Source of the DNA: Gammaproteobacteria bacterium
GTDB lineage: Bacteria > Pseudomonadota > Gammaproteobacteria > Xanthomonadales > Xanthomonadaceae
Length of the DNA: 64,000 nt
Assembly: GCA_025352045.1 (NCBI GenBank)
Contig: JANXUD010000026.1
Location: 27,974 to 91,973, forward strand
Direction of reading: 5' to 3'
Position 1 is the first letter of the stretch, and the number at the start of each line of letters is the position of its first letter. Positions 25,405-35,206 of the stretch are shown piece by piece. The notes below the pieces were generated by a model, which was not told where the DNA came from, made no database searches, and saw nothing but the letters and a program-made list of their open reading frames with translations. Both the position numbers and the translations under genes were made by a program.

Positions 25405-26775
25405 TCAGGAGGCGCGGCGGCGCAGGTAATTGAGCAGGTCGATGCGGGTGATCAGCCCCAGGAACCTGCCCTGGTCGAGCACGATGGCGACGTGGCCCCG
25501 GTCGAACACCGGCAGCAGCGATTCCATCGGCGCGGTGACTTCGAGCACGTTGAGCTTGCTGACCATCGCCGTGGACACGGGATCGAGGAAGCGCGACTCG
25601 TCGCCGTACACGTGCAGCAGGACATCGGATTCGTCCACGATCCCGACGATGCGATCGTCCTCCATCACCGGCATCTGCGAGACGTCGTACATCTTCATCC
25701 GCTGCCAGGCGACGGTGAGCGCATCATTGGGACCCACGACCACGGTGTCGCGCTCCGCGAAGGGGCGCAGGATCAGGTCGCGCAGGTCGCCGTACTGCGG
25801 GCGCTCCAGGAACCCGTTGTCGAGCATCCAATAGTCGTTGTACATCTTGGACAGGTACTTGTTGCCGGTGTCGCAGACGAACACGACCACCTTCTTCGGC
25901 GTGACCTGCTCCCTGCAATAACGCAGCGCGGCCGCCAGCAGGGTGCCGGTGGACGAGCCGCCGAGCACGCCCTCCTTGGTCAGCAGTTCGCGCGCGGTGA
26001 GGAAGCTGTCCTTGTCGCTGACCGCAAAGGCCTTGGTCACGCGGGTGAAATCGGAGATCGGCGGCAGGAAGTCCTCGCCGATGCCCTCGACCATCCAGCT
26101 GGCGCTCTTGGTGCTGAGCGTGCCCTCGTTGATGTACTGGGTGAGGATCGAGCCGACCGGGTCGGCCAGCACCAGTTCGACATGCGGCGCGACGCGGGCG
26201 AAATAGCGGGACAGCCCGGTCATCGTCCCGGAGGATCCGCAGCCGAACACGATGGCGTCCATGTCGCCGCCCATCTGTTCCCAGATCTCGGGGCCGGTGC
26301 CCTCTTCGTGCGCCTTCGGGTTGTCCGGGTTGCCGAACTGGTTGATGAAGTAGGCACCGGGGAGTTCCTGCGCCAGGCGCTCGGCCATGTCCTGGTAGTA
26401 CTGGGGATGGCCCTTGGCCACGTCCGAACGCGTCAGCACGACCTCGGCGCCCATCGCGCGCAGGTTGAAGATCTTCTCGCGGCTCATCTTGTCGGGCACC
26501 ACCAGCACCAGGCGATAGCCCTTCTGCTGGGCGACCAGGGCCAGGCCGATGCCGGTATTGCCCGCGGTGCCCTCCACCAGGGTGTCGCCCGGCTTGATCC
26601 GGCCGGTTTTCTCGGCCGCCTCGATCATGGACATGCCGATGCGATCCTTGATCGAGCCGCCCGGGTTCATGCACTCGAGCTTCAGGAACAGTTCGCAGAC
26701 GCCCGTGTCGAGGCGCTGGGCCTTGACCATCGGCGTCTGGCCGATCAGTTCCAGGACGCTGTGTTTGACATTCAT
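25405..26775 (-). CDS. Cystathionine beta-synthase with C-terminal CBS domain pair
   Basis: VLELIGQTPMVKAQRL; ECMNPGGSIKDRIGMSMI; GTAGNTGIGLALVAQQKGY; C-terminal CBS motifs. Confidence 0.92.
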   Translation of the reverse strand: MNVKHSVLELIGQTPMVKAQRLDTGVCELFLKLECMNPGGSIKDRIGMSMIEAAEKTGRIKPGDTLVEGTAGNTGIGLALVAQQKGYRLVLVVPDKMSREKIFNLRAMGAEVVLTRSDVAKGHPQYYQDMAERLAQELPGAYFINQFGNPDNPKAHEEGTGPEIWEQMGGDMDAIVFGCGSSGTMTGLSRYFARVAPHVELVLADPVGSILTQYINEGTLSTKSASWMVEGIGEDFLPPISDFTRVTKAFAVSDKDSFLTARELLTKEGVLGGSSTGTLLAAALRYCREQVTPKKVVVFVCDTGNKYLSKMYNDYWMLDNGFLERPQYGDLRDLILRPFAERDTVVVGPNDALTVAWQRMKMYDVSQMPVMEDDRIVGIVDESDVLLHVYGDESRFLDPVSTAMVSKLNVLEVTAPMESLLPVFDRGHVAIVLDQGRFLGLITRIDLLNYLRRRAS

Positions 26776-26935
26776 GGACAGGCGGCCGCGCAGGGCAAGG
26801 GCCCGGACCGGCGATTCTAACCCGAGGCGTTCCAGCCCGCCCCCAAGGGGTGGGCCAGGCAACGGGGCGGGCATTCAGGGAGTTGCGGGTGGCGACGGCC
26901 CGACGAGGACGGGCCGCCGCCACCATCGCGGTGAC

Positions 26936-27154
26936 CTAGTGGTGGTTGGCTTCGTACATGCGAAGCAGGCGGTCCTTCGCGTACAGCTTTTCCCTCTTCA
27001 TGCGCGACAGGGTGTTGTCGTCGAGCGGGAGCACGCCGAGTTCGGCGTCCAGCACCTGCTTGTCGAGTTCGCGATGGCGCTGCAGGAGTTGGCGGAATTC
27101 CGCATCGCCCTTCATCAACGCCTCGAGTTCTTCCTGCGGTTGTGCTTCGAACAT
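26936..27154 (-). CDS. DUF465/YdcH family small protein
   Basis: 72 aa; MFEAQPQEELEALMKGDAEFRQLLQRHRELDKQVLDAE...LKREKLYAKDRL pattern; strong SD AGAAGGAGG upstream on the minus strand. Confidence 0.88.
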   Translation of the reverse strand: MFEAQPQEELEALMKGDAEFRQLLQRHRELDKQVLDAELGVLPLDDNTLSRMKREKLYAKDRLLRMYEANHH

Positions 27155-27422
27155 GTGACCTCCTTCTGAAACGCAAACGCCCCGCGCGGTCAGGCGCAGG
27201 GCGAGCGGGTTTTAGGCAAGGTCAGGTCTCTGGCGCGGCGGCTGTCCCGGCTGGACGCGCGCCCCACCCTGTGGTCGGCGGCGTTCTCCATCGGGACAAC
27301 ATCTGCTCTCATCGGCCTGGCTCTCTTCCACCCCGCCGGCATCGGGCCGAGGGGGCAAGACCGACGCTACTCCGGCTCCGGAAGGGCCGCAAGCGGCACT
27401 GCAAGCCATTGATTCGACTGGT

Positions 27423-28391
27423 TCAGGGAGCCGATATCTCGACACGCCGGTTGCGCGCCCGGCCCGCCGCCGTGGCGTTGTCGGCCACCGGCTTGGCTTC
27501 GCCCTTGCCCACGGCCTGGATCCGCGCCGCGGGCACGCCGGCGGCGACCAGCACGCTGCGCACCGCGTCGGCCCGCTTCTGGGACAGGGCCAGGTTGGCG
27601 GCGTCGGCGCCCTGGCTGTCGGTATGGGCTTCGATGCGGATTCCGGCCTTGCCGTGCAGGGCGTCGGCCAGCAGGATCAGGCTGTCCTCCCCGGCCTGCG
27701 CAAGTTGCGCCCCACCGCTACCGAAGGCGGTTCCGGGCAGGGTGTAGATCGTGCGCCCGCCCACGCGCCGCGAGGGCGGCAGGCCCGGCGTCGCGCCGCC
27801 GAGGGCGGCGCCGGTGGCGAGAGCCGCCTGCTTGCGCGCCAGTTCGGCTTCCCGGGCGCGGGCGTCCGCCACTTTCATGGCCTGGGAGGCCTGGGCCGTC
27901 GCGGCCTCGGTATTGGCCGCGGCCTGGTCGGCGGCGATGCGCTCGGCCTCGGCCTGGCGCTGCGATTCCTCGTCGCGCAGCATCTGTTGGGTGCGCAGGC
28001 GTTCGGCGTCGGCTTGTGCGGCCTGGGCGTCGCGACGGCTCGCCTCGAGCAGGATGGCATCGCGCTCCTGGTCCAACTGCAGGACCTGGGCGCGCAGCGC
28101 ATCCGCCTGCGCGGCGTCGCTGGCGGCCTGCACCCAGGCTTCGGCCAGGTACAGCGCATGCGGGCGGTCGCGCGAGCGCGCGACCTGCAGCGCGGCCAGC
28201 GACTGGCGCGCCTTGTAGCGCTCCAGCGCGGCGCGGTCGGCGGTGCCGGGGTCGGCGTCGAGCGCCGCCAGCACGGCGCCCAGGCGGACGAGATCGGCGT
28301 CGGGCGTGTCGGCCGCCTGTGCAGGCGGCAGCCAGGCCAGGCAGGCCAGCAGCAGGGCGAGCAGGCCAAGACCGCGCAGGGAGCGGCTCAT
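27423..28391 (-). CDS. OmpA family outer-membrane lipoprotein-like protein
   Basis: MSRSLRGLGLLALLLACLAWLPPAQA signal; C-terminal IRIEAHTDSQGADAANLALSQKRADAVRSVLVAAGV...GEAKPVADNATAAGRARNRRVEI (OmpA). Confidence 0.9.
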   Translation of the reverse strand: MSRSLRGLGLLALLLACLAWLPPAQAADTPDADLVRLGAVLAALDADPGTADRAALERYKARQSLAALQVARSRDRPHALYLAEAWVQAASDAAQADALRAQVLQLDQERDAILLEASRRDAQAAQADAERLRTQQMLRDEESQRQAEAERIAADQAAANTEAATAQASQAMKVADARAREAELARKQAALATGAALGGATPGLPPSRRVGGRTIYTLPGTAFGSGGAQLAQAGEDSLILLADALHGKAGIRIEAHTDSQGADAANLALSQKRADAVRSVLVAAGVPAARIQAVGKGEAKPVADNATAAGRARNRRVEISAP

Positions 28392-28774
28392 CGCTGCGAC
28401 CCCGGTAGCACCAGCAATTGCCGGCGCAGGTCCGCGTTGCGCGCGGTCCGGGACTCGACCTCGGCGCGCGCAGCATCGAGCTGCGCCGCGGCCAGGGCGT
28501 GGTCGGCGCCGGCGCGGGCCTCGTCGGCCAGGCGCAGCGCATCCTTGTACTTCTTCCGCGACATCGCGTCCTGCGCCTGGGCATAGCGTGACTGGGCCTC
28601 GGCCAGCGCATCGGCGGCCAGTCCGCGCGGCTGGGCGCGCTGCGCGGCGGCCAGTGCGGCGCCGGCGGCCTGGACCTCGGCATCGGGCGGCGTGGCCGCC
28701 AGCAGGGCCGCGGGAGCCGCCACGAGCAGCAGGCCGGCGAGGAAAAGACCGTATTTGCGTTCGGAAGGTGTCAT
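28388..28774 (-). CDS. DUF4398 domain-containing protein
   Basis: Signal peptide; SRYAQAQDAMSRKKYKDALRLADEARAGADHALA; precedes the OmpA protein with 4-nt overlap. Confidence 0.8.
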   Translation of the reverse strand: MTPSERKYGLFLAGLLLVAAPAALLAATPPDAEVQAAGAALAAAQRAQPRGLAADALAEAQSRYAQAQDAMSRKKYKDALRLADEARAGADHALAAAQLDAARAEVESRTARNADLRRQLLVLPGSQR

Positions 28775-28874
28775 GGTTCTCAGTCACGGCCTGCGGGGAC
28801 TTGGTATTGTCGGCAGGGGTTCGCCCTCCCGCAATGGTCTTGTGGGATGGGCGGGGCAAAAATAAGGACGGCAG

Positions 28875-30002
28875 ATGGATATCGGCTACTTCCTGAAACT
28901 GATGACCGAGAAGAACGCGTCGGACATGTTCCTGACGACGGGCGCGCCGGTCTTCATCAAGGTCGAGGGTCGCCTGTACCCGCTCGGCAACACCGGCCTG
29001 CCCGCGGGCATGGTCAAGAAGATCGCGTACTCGCTGATGGACGAGGGCCAGGTGCCCGTGTTCGAGCGCGACCTCGAGTTCAACATGGCGATCGCCGTGA
29101 AGGACGCCGGGCGCTTCCGCGTGAACTGCTTCAAGCAGCGCGGCGAAGTGGGCATGGTGATCCGCGCGATCAAGTCCGAGATCCCCAGCATCGACCAGCT
29201 CAAGCTGCCGCAGGTGCTCAAGGACATCGTCATGGAGCCGCGCGGCCTGGTGCTGGTGGTCGGCTCGACCGGCTCGGGCAAGTCCACGGCGCTGGCGGCG
29301 ATGATCGACCACCGCAACGCCAACAACACCGGGCACATCCTCACCATCGAGGACCCGATCGAATTCCTGCACAAGCACAAGAAGTCCATCGTCAACCAGC
29401 GCGAGGTCGGCCTGGACACCCACGCCTTCCACAACGCGCTCAAGAACGCGATGCGCGAGGCGCCGGACGTTATCCTGATCGGCGAGATCCTGGACGCGGT
29501 GACCATGGAATCGGCGATCGCCTTCGCCGAGACCGGCCACCTGTGCCTAGCCACGCTGCACTCCAACAACGCCGACCAGACGCTCGACCGCATCCTCAAC
29601 TTCTTCCCCGAGGCCGCGCACAAGAACGTGCTGATGAACCTGTCGCTGAACCTCAAGGCGGTGATCTCCCTGCGCCTGGTGGTCGGCAAGGACGGCAAGC
29701 GCCTGCCGGCCTCCGAAGTGCTGATCAACACGCCGATGATCCGCGACCTGATCCGGCGCGGCGAGGTGCACGAGGTCAAGGACGCGATGGACAAGTCGCT
29801 GCAGGAAGGCATGCACACCTTCGACCAGTCGCTGTTCCGCATGTACAAGGAAGGCAAGATCGAGCTGGAGGAAGCCCTGAAAAAGGCCGATTCCCGCGAT
29901 GGCCTGGCGCTGAAGATCCGCCTGGCCGAAGGCTCCAGCGGCGAACACGATCCCTACGCGGACGTGTTCAGTTCCTCCAACGACGCCTCCGCCGGCTTCT
30001 GA
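28875..30002 (+). CDS. pilU: Type IV pilus retraction ATPase, PilT/PilU family
   Basis: LVLVVGSTGSGKSTALAAMIDHRN (Walker A); ILTIEDPIEFLHKHKKSIVNQREVGLDTHAF; MREAPDVILIGEI. Confidence 0.92.
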   Translation: MDIGYFLKLMTEKNASDMFLTTGAPVFIKVEGRLYPLGNTGLPAGMVKKIAYSLMDEGQVPVFERDLEFNMAIAVKDAGRFRVNCFKQRGEVGMVIRAIKSEIPSIDQLKLPQVLKDIVMEPRGLVLVVGSTGSGKSTALAAMIDHRNANNTGHILTIEDPIEFLHKHKKSIVNQREVGLDTHAFHNALKNAMREAPDVILIGEILDAVTMESAIAFAETGHLCLATLHSNNADQTLDRILNFFPEAAHKNVLMNLSLNLKAVISLRLVVGKDGKRLPASEVLINTPMIRDLIRRGEVHEVKDAMDKSLQEGMHTFDQSLFRMYKEGKIELEEALKKADSRDGLALKIRLAEGSSGEHDPYADVFSSSNDASAGF

Positions 30003-30020
30003 TCCGGCGACCCGCGCGCC

Positions 30021-30680
30021 TCAGGGCGCGTCGGGTTGCGCCTCCGGGCGCGCGAACTCGAACGCCTCCAGCGCAAGGCAGGCCTTCTCGATCCGTTCGA
30101 TGGTCGGGTAGCCGCCAATGTCCACGCCGAAGCGCCGCGCGTTGTAGACCTGGGGGACCAGGCAGCAGTCGGCCATGGTCGGGGTGTCGCCCTCGCAGAA
30201 GGCGCCGGTTGACGGGTCGTCGAGCACCTGTTCGATCGCGCGGAACCCGGCGTTGATCCAGTGCCGGGTCCAGTCCTCGCGCTGGGTCGCATCGGCGCCG
30301 AGGGATTTCTCCAGGTACTGCTGGACCCGCAGGTTGCCCAGCGGGTGGATGTCGGCCGCGACCATCTGCGCGATCGCGCGACAGCGCTGGCGCTCGCGGG
30401 CGGTGGACGGCATCAGCGCCGGATGGTCCGAGAAAGTCTCGTCCAGGTAGTCGATGATCGCCAGCGACTGGCGCATCACGCGCTCGCCATGGACCAGCAC
30501 CGGCACCAGTTCCTGCGGGTTGACGTCATGGAAGGCCGCGGCGTGCTGCTCGCCCCCGTTGTTGACCAGGTGCACCGCCAGGGTCTCGTACTGCAGCCCC
30601 TTGAGGTTGAGCGCGATGCGCACCCGGTAGCAGGCGCTGGAGCGCCAGTAGGAATACAGCTTGAGCGATTCGCTGGACAT
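30021..30680 (-). CDS. maiA: Maleylacetoacetate isomerase (zeta-class GST)
   Basis: LYSYWRSSACYRVRIALNLKGL; PLGNLRVQQYL; operon with fahA/hmgA/hpd. Confidence 0.92.
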   Translation of the reverse strand: MSSESLKLYSYWRSSACYRVRIALNLKGLQYETLAVHLVNNGGEQHAAAFHDVNPQELVPVLVHGERVMRQSLAIIDYLDETFSDHPALMPSTARERQRCRAIAQMVAADIHPLGNLRVQQYLEKSLGADATQREDWTRHWINAGFRAIEQVLDDPSTGAFCEGDTPTMADCCLVPQVYNARRFGVDIGGYPTIERIEKACLALEAFEFARPEAQPDAP

Positions 30681-30779
30681 GGGCGGTCGGGCTCCGGGCG
30701 GGCGACTGGCCCGCCAAGGCTACCGCCAATCCGCCCGTGCCGGGAGGGGCGGCTGCCCCATGCCCGTGCAGGGCATCTG

Positions 30780-31775
30780 TCAGGCAGGCGCGATCCGCTG
30801 TTCGATGGCGCCGAAGATGGACGCACCGGCGGCGTCGAGCATCTCGATGCGCACCGTGTCCCCGTAGGCCATGAAGGGCGTCGACGGCTTGCCATCGCGC
30901 AGGGTTTCGACCGTGCGCAGTTCGGCGAAGCAGGACGCGCCGAGCGAGGTGTCCTCGTTGGCCACGGTGCCGGAGCCGACGATCGTGCCGGCCGACAGCG
31001 GCCGGGTCTTCGCCGCGTGCGCGACCAGCTGGGAGAAATCGAACTGCATGTCCACGCCCGCCTCCGGCGCGCCGAACCAGGCGCCGTTGACGTGGGTCAG
31101 CAGCGGCAGGTGCAGCTTGTTGTCGCGCCAGGCATCGCCCAGTTCGTCGGGCGTGACGAACACCGGGCTGAGCGCGGAGCGTGGCTTGGACTGCAGGAAG
31201 CCGAAGCCCTTGGCCAGCTCGCCGGGAATCAGGTTGCGCAGGCTGACGTCGTTGACCAGGCCGATGAGCTGGATATGGCTGGCGGCCTGCGCCGCCGTCG
31301 GCGCCATGGGCACGTCGTCGGTGACCACGACCACCTCGGCCTCCAGGTCGATGCCAAAGGCCGCGTCGCCGACGCGCACCGGGTCGCGCGGGCCCAGGAA
31401 GCCCGCGCTGGTGGCCTGGTACATCAGCGGGTCGGTGTAGAAACTCTCCGGCACCTCGGCGCCTCGCGCCTTGCGTACCCGCGCGACGTGCGGCAGGTAG
31501 GCGCTGCCGTCCACGAACTCGTAGGCACGCGGCAACGGCGAGGCAAAAGCGGCGAAGTCCACCGCGAACACGGGCTCGCCGTTGATCGTCTCGGCCGGGC
31601 TGATTTCCAGTACCTCGTACACGCTGTTGAGCCGGGGCGCCGTGGTGTCCCAGTCCTCCAGCGCGCGCTGCAGGGTCGGCGCGATGCCGGTGGCCCTGAC
31701 CGCCCGCGACAGGTCGCGCGAGACGACCACCAGGGTGCCGTCGCGGCCGCCTTCCTTCAACGATCCGAGCTTCAT
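30780..31775 (-). CDS. Fumarylacetoacetate hydrolase family protein
   Basis: [67 protein letters not shown]; operon position. Confidence 0.9.
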   Translation of the reverse strand: MKLGSLKEGGRDGTLVVVSRDLSRAVRATGIAPTLQRALEDWDTTAPRLNSVYEVLEISPAETINGEPVFAVDFAAFASPLPRAYEFVDGSAYLPHVARVRKARGAEVPESFYTDPLMYQATSAGFLGPRDPVRVGDAAFGIDLEAEVVVVTDDVPMAPTAAQAASHIQLIGLVNDVSLRNLIPGELAKGFGFLQSKPRSALSPVFVTPDELGDAWRDNKLHLPLLTHVNGAWFGAPEAGVDMQFDFSQLVAHAAKTRPLSAGTIVGSGTVANEDTSLGASCFAELRTVETLRDGKPSTPFMAYGDTVRIEMLDAAGASIFGAIEQRIAPA

Positions 31776-33082
31776 GCGTCCGCCTTGAAATTGTTGCGAA
31801 GGTCCTTCCAGCAATCCTGGTACCCGGACTGCCGATGGGTCGCGGCCATGGCTTGCGCCGTGGGCTCGATCACCCTGCCTGTCTCGAACATGAAGGCCAT
31901 GGTGTCGCGGATCTCGTCGGGACGCGCCAGGTCCGCGGCCGAGGCCTTGTCGAAGGTGGCCGCGTCAGGCCCGTGGCCGCTCATGCAGTTGTGCAGCGAG
32001 GCGCCGCCGGGCACGAAGCCCTCGGCCTTGGCGTCGTACACGCCGGTGACCAGGCCCATGAATTCGCTGGCCACGTTGCGGTGGAACCACGGCGGCCGGA
32101 ACGTGTCCTGGGCCACCAGCCAGCGCGGCGGGAAGATCGCCAGGTCGAGGTTGGCCGTGCCCGGCACGGCGCTGGGCGAGGTGAGCACGGTGAAGATCGA
32201 CGGATCCGGATGGTCGTAGCTGATCGAGCCGATGGTGTTGAAGCGGCGCAGGTCGTACTTGCAGGGCGCGTAGTTGCCATGCCAGCCAACCACGTCCAGC
32301 GGCGAGTGGCCGATCGGCGCACGCCAGAGCCGGCCCTGGAACTTGGCGATCAGGGAAAACTCGCCTTCGACGTCCTCGAAGGCGGCTTCCGGCGTCAGGA
32401 AATCGCGGGAGTTGGCCAGGCCATTGCTGCCGATCGGGCCCAGCTCGGGCAGCCGCAGCAGCTGGCCGAAGTTCTCCAGCACATAGCCACTCGCCTTGCC
32501 GTCGGGCAGCTCGACGCGGAAGCGCACCCCGCGCGGCACCACGCCAATCTCCTGCGGCTCCAACTCGAGCACGCCCAGCTCGGTCGCCACGCGCAGGCGG
32601 CCGTCCTGCGGCAGCAGCAGCATCTCGGCGTCGGCGTTGTAGAAGAACCTGCCGTGCATCGACAGGTTGGCCGCGTACACGTGGATGCCCACGCCGGCCT
32701 GTTCGTCCGGACCGCCGTTGCCGGCCATCGTGTACAGGCCGTCGATGAAATCGGTCGGCGCCGTCGGCATCGGCAGGGCGCTCCAGCGCAGCTGGTTGGG
32801 CGTGGCCGGCTGCTCATCGAACCGGTTGTGGAAACTCACCTCGCCCAACGGCAAGAACTCGCCATGCATGGCCGCGGGGCGGATCCGGTACAGCCAGCTG
32901 CGCCGGTTCTCGTGCCGCGGCGCGGTGAAGGCCGTGCCCGACAACTGCTCTGCGTACAGGCCATGCGGCGCGCGCTGCGGCGAATTGCGGCCGACCGGCA
33001 GGGTGCCGGGCAGCGCCTCGCTCACCACGTGGTTGCCGAAGCCGGGCTGGTAGCGACCGCCGCCATCGATGGGCATGGCCAT
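31772..33082 (-). CDS. hmgA: Homogentisate 1,2-dioxygenase
   Basis: [58 protein letters not shown]. Start chosen at MAMPIDGG. Confidence 0.94.
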   Translation of the reverse strand: MAMPIDGGGRYQPGFGNHVVSEALPGTLPVGRNSPQRAPHGLYAEQLSGTAFTAPRHENRRSWLYRIRPAAMHGEFLPLGEVSFHNRFDEQPATPNQLRWSALPMPTAPTDFIDGLYTMAGNGGPDEQAGVGIHVYAANLSMHGRFFYNADAEMLLLPQDGRLRVATELGVLELEPQEIGVVPRGVRFRVELPDGKASGYVLENFGQLLRLPELGPIGSNGLANSRDFLTPEAAFEDVEGEFSLIAKFQGRLWRAPIGHSPLDVVGWHGNYAPCKYDLRRFNTIGSISYDHPDPSIFTVLTSPSAVPGTANLDLAIFPPRWLVAQDTFRPPWFHRNVASEFMGLVTGVYDAKAEGFVPGGASLHNCMSGHGPDAATFDKASAADLARPDEIRDTMAFMFETGRVIEPTAQAMAATHRQSGYQDCWKDLRNNFKADA

Positions 33083-33086
33083 GGCC

Positions 33087-34184
33087 TCAGAGCACGCCGC
33101 GGCGCATCTGGTCGCGCTCGATGCTCTCGAACAGGGCCTGGAAATTGCCCTCGCCGAAACCCTCGTTGCCCTTGCGCTGGATGATCTCGAAGAAGATCGG
33201 TCCGATGGCATTGGTAGTGAAGATCTGCAACAACTTGCGCTGTTTTGTTTCCAGGTCGGCGTCGATCAGGATCTTGTTCGCGCGCAGGCGCGCCACGTCC
33301 TCGCCATGGTTGGGCACGCGCGCGTCGACCACGTCGAAGTAGGTGTCCGGCGTGTCGAGGAATTCCACGCCCGCCGCGCGCATCGCCTCGATCGTGGCGT
33401 AGATGTCGTCGGTGAAGCAGGCGATGTGCTGGATGCCCTCGCCCTTGTAGGCGTCGAGGTACTCGTTGATCTGCGACTTCGGGTCGTTGGACTCGTTCAG
33501 CGGGATGCGCACCACGCCATCGGGCGCCGTCATCGCCTTGGACACCAGGCCGGTCTTGACGCCCTTGATGTCGAAGTAGCGGATCTCGCGGAAGTTGAAC
33601 AGCCGCTCGTAGTAGTCCGACCACTTCTGCATGTTGCCGAAGAACAGGTTGTGCGTCAGGTGGTCGATGAAGGTCAGGCCGAAGCCGACCGGATTGGGGT
33701 CGGCGCCCGGGATCGGCAGGTAGTCGGCGTCAAACACGCTGCCCTTGTCGCCGTAGCGGTCCACCAGGTACAGCATGCAGTCGCCGATGCCCTTCACCAC
33801 CGGCGCGTCCACGACCTTGCTCGCTTCCTTGTGGGTGATCGCTTCGCCGCCATTGCCCAGCACGCCCTGCAGCACCTGCCCGGACGGCTGCTTGAAGCGG
33901 ATCGCGAAGCCGCAGGCACAGGGACCGTGCGCCGACGCGAAATCGGCCGCGAAGCTGTCCGGATCCTCGTTGACCACGAAGCTGACGCCGCCCTGGCGGT
34001 ACACGGTGATGGCACGCGACTTGTGCCGCAGCACGGCGCTGAAGCCCATGCGCTGGAACAGGGCCTTGAGCGCCTCCCGACTGGCCGCGTCGGGCGCGGC
34101 GAATTCGACGAATTCGAAACCGTCGATGCCCATCGGGTTGTCGAACGTGGTCGGCTGCATGCCGAGATTGGGCTGTGCGCTCAT
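33087..34184 (-). CDS. hpd: 4-hydroxyphenylpyruvate dioxygenase
   Basis: [48 protein letters not shown]-terminal [29 protein letters not shown]. Confidence 0.95.
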   Translation of the reverse strand: MSAQPNLGMQPTTFDNPMGIDGFEFVEFAAPDAASREALKALFQRMGFSAVLRHKSRAITVYRQGGVSFVVNEDPDSFAADFASAHGPCACGFAIRFKQPSGQVLQGVLGNGGEAITHKEASKVVDAPVVKGIGDCMLYLVDRYGDKGSVFDADYLPIPGADPNPVGFGLTFIDHLTHNLFFGNMQKWSDYYERLFNFREIRYFDIKGVKTGLVSKAMTAPDGVVRIPLNESNDPKSQINEYLDAYKGEGIQHIACFTDDIYATIEAMRAAGVEFLDTPDTYFDVVDARVPNHGEDVARLRANKILIDADLETKQRKLLQIFTTNAIGPIFFEIIQRKGNEGFGEGNFQALFESIERDQMRRGVL

Positions 34185-34244
34185 GGAACTCCTCCTCGAA
34201 GCGACGACGGCTGGCCCTTGCGGGCCGGGACGGACGCCAATATA

Positions 34245-34258
34245 GTTTCATCTGTAAC
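34245..34258. promoter_or_regulatory. Candidate MarR-family operator in the hpd/marR divergent intergenic region
   Basis: GTTTCATCTGTAAC, imperfect dyad (GTTTCA-TC-TGTAAC, 5 of 6 per arm) in a locally AT-rich stretch between divergent starts. Confidence 0.4.
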
Positions 34259-34277
34259 CATTCGCAAGTCCGGGCCA

Positions 34278-34724
34278 ATGAGCAAGCACGCCGCCATCGC
34301 ACACGCCGTCCTGGAGCTGGAGCAGTTCCTGCCCTACCGGCTGTCGGTGCTGTCGAACCGGGTCAGCCAGGAGATTGCCCGGCTCTATGCTGATCGCTTC
34401 GCCCTGAACGTCACCGAATGGCGGCTGCTGGCGGTGCTCGGCCGCTACCCGGACCTGAGCGCGACCGAATTGGCGGAACGCACCGCGATGGACAAGGTCG
34501 CGGTCAGCCGTGCCGTCGCGTCCCTGGTCGCCGAGGGCCGCCTGACCCGCAAGGTGGACGGCCACGACCGCCGGCGGGCGCGGCTGCGGCTGTCGGCGAA
34601 GGGCTACCGCATCTACGACGAAGTGGCGCCGCTGGCCCTGGCCTACGAGCAGAAGCTGCTGTCGTCGCTCGACGCCGCCGAGCGCTCGACGCTCGATGCC
34701 CTTCTCTCGCGCCTGGCGATCTGA
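34278..34724 (+). CDS. MarR family transcriptional regulator
   Basis: LPYRLSVLSNRVSQEIARLYADRFALNVTEWRLLAVLGRYPDLSATELAERTAMDKVAVSRAVASLVAEGRLTRKVDGHDRRRARLRLS winged-helix. Confidence 0.92.
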   Translation: MSKHAAIAHAVLELEQFLPYRLSVLSNRVSQEIARLYADRFALNVTEWRLLAVLGRYPDLSATELAERTAMDKVAVSRAVASLVAEGRLTRKVDGHDRRRARLRLSAKGYRIYDEVAPLALAYEQKLLSSLDAAERSTLDALLSRLAI

Positions 34725-34768
34725 AGGCGTACGCTGGCCATCCATCGCTACCGGCAAGGAAGCCGCCG

Positions 34769-35206
34769 ATGAACGCAGTCCCCGTCCCGCACCGCTCTGT
34801 CCTGGCCAACGTCGTCTACGGCCTGCTCAACCCGATTCCCTTCGGTTGCTTCGTCGCAGCGCTGGTCTTCGACATCCTCTACCTGCGCACCGCGCAGGTG
34901 CTGTGGAACAAGGGCGCGGCCTGGCTGATCGTGTTCGGCCTCCTGGCCGCCGTGATCCCGCGCCTGGTCAACCTCGCGCAGGTCTGGATCACCTCGCGGC
35001 GCATCGCCACTCGCAGCGACAAATTGGATTTCTGGCTGAACCTGTTCGCCGTGGTCGCGGCGATCCTCAATGCCTTCGTGCACAGCCGCGATGCCTACGC
35101 GGTGGTTCCCGCCGGCGCCTGGCTGTCGGCCTTGACGGTCGTCCTGCTGGCCCTCGGCCAGGTCATCCTGTCCGTGCAGCAGTCCGCGGCGGGGAACCGC
35201 CCATGA
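34769..35206 (+). CDS. DUF2231-like four-TM membrane protein
   Basis: NVVYGLLNPIPFGCFVAALVFDILYLRTAQVLWNKGAAWLIVFGLLAAVIPRLVNL; 4-nt overlap with the next gene. Confidence 0.8.
   Translation: MNAVPVPHRSVLANVVYGLLNPIPFGCFVAALVFDILYLRTAQVLWNKGAAWLIVFGLLAAVIPRLVNLAQVWITSRRIATRSDKLDFWLNLFAVVAAILNAFVHSRDAYAVVPAGAWLSALTVVLLALGQVILSVQQSAAGNRP

Noticed and set aside
24167-26775. metB-cbs as a novel sulfur system
   Set aside because: Ordinary transsulfuration pair; relevant only as the border of the polysaccharide island.
26896-26916. CGGCCCG-ACGAGGA-CGGGCCG hairpin after ydcH as a terminator
   Set aside because: Stem is plausible but no T-tract follows on the minus strand, so not called as a feature.
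27212-27445. 77-aa minus-strand ORF in the ompA-ydcH gap
   Set aside because: No motif or good RBS, overlaps the OmpA gene end; treated as possible RNA/UTR instead.
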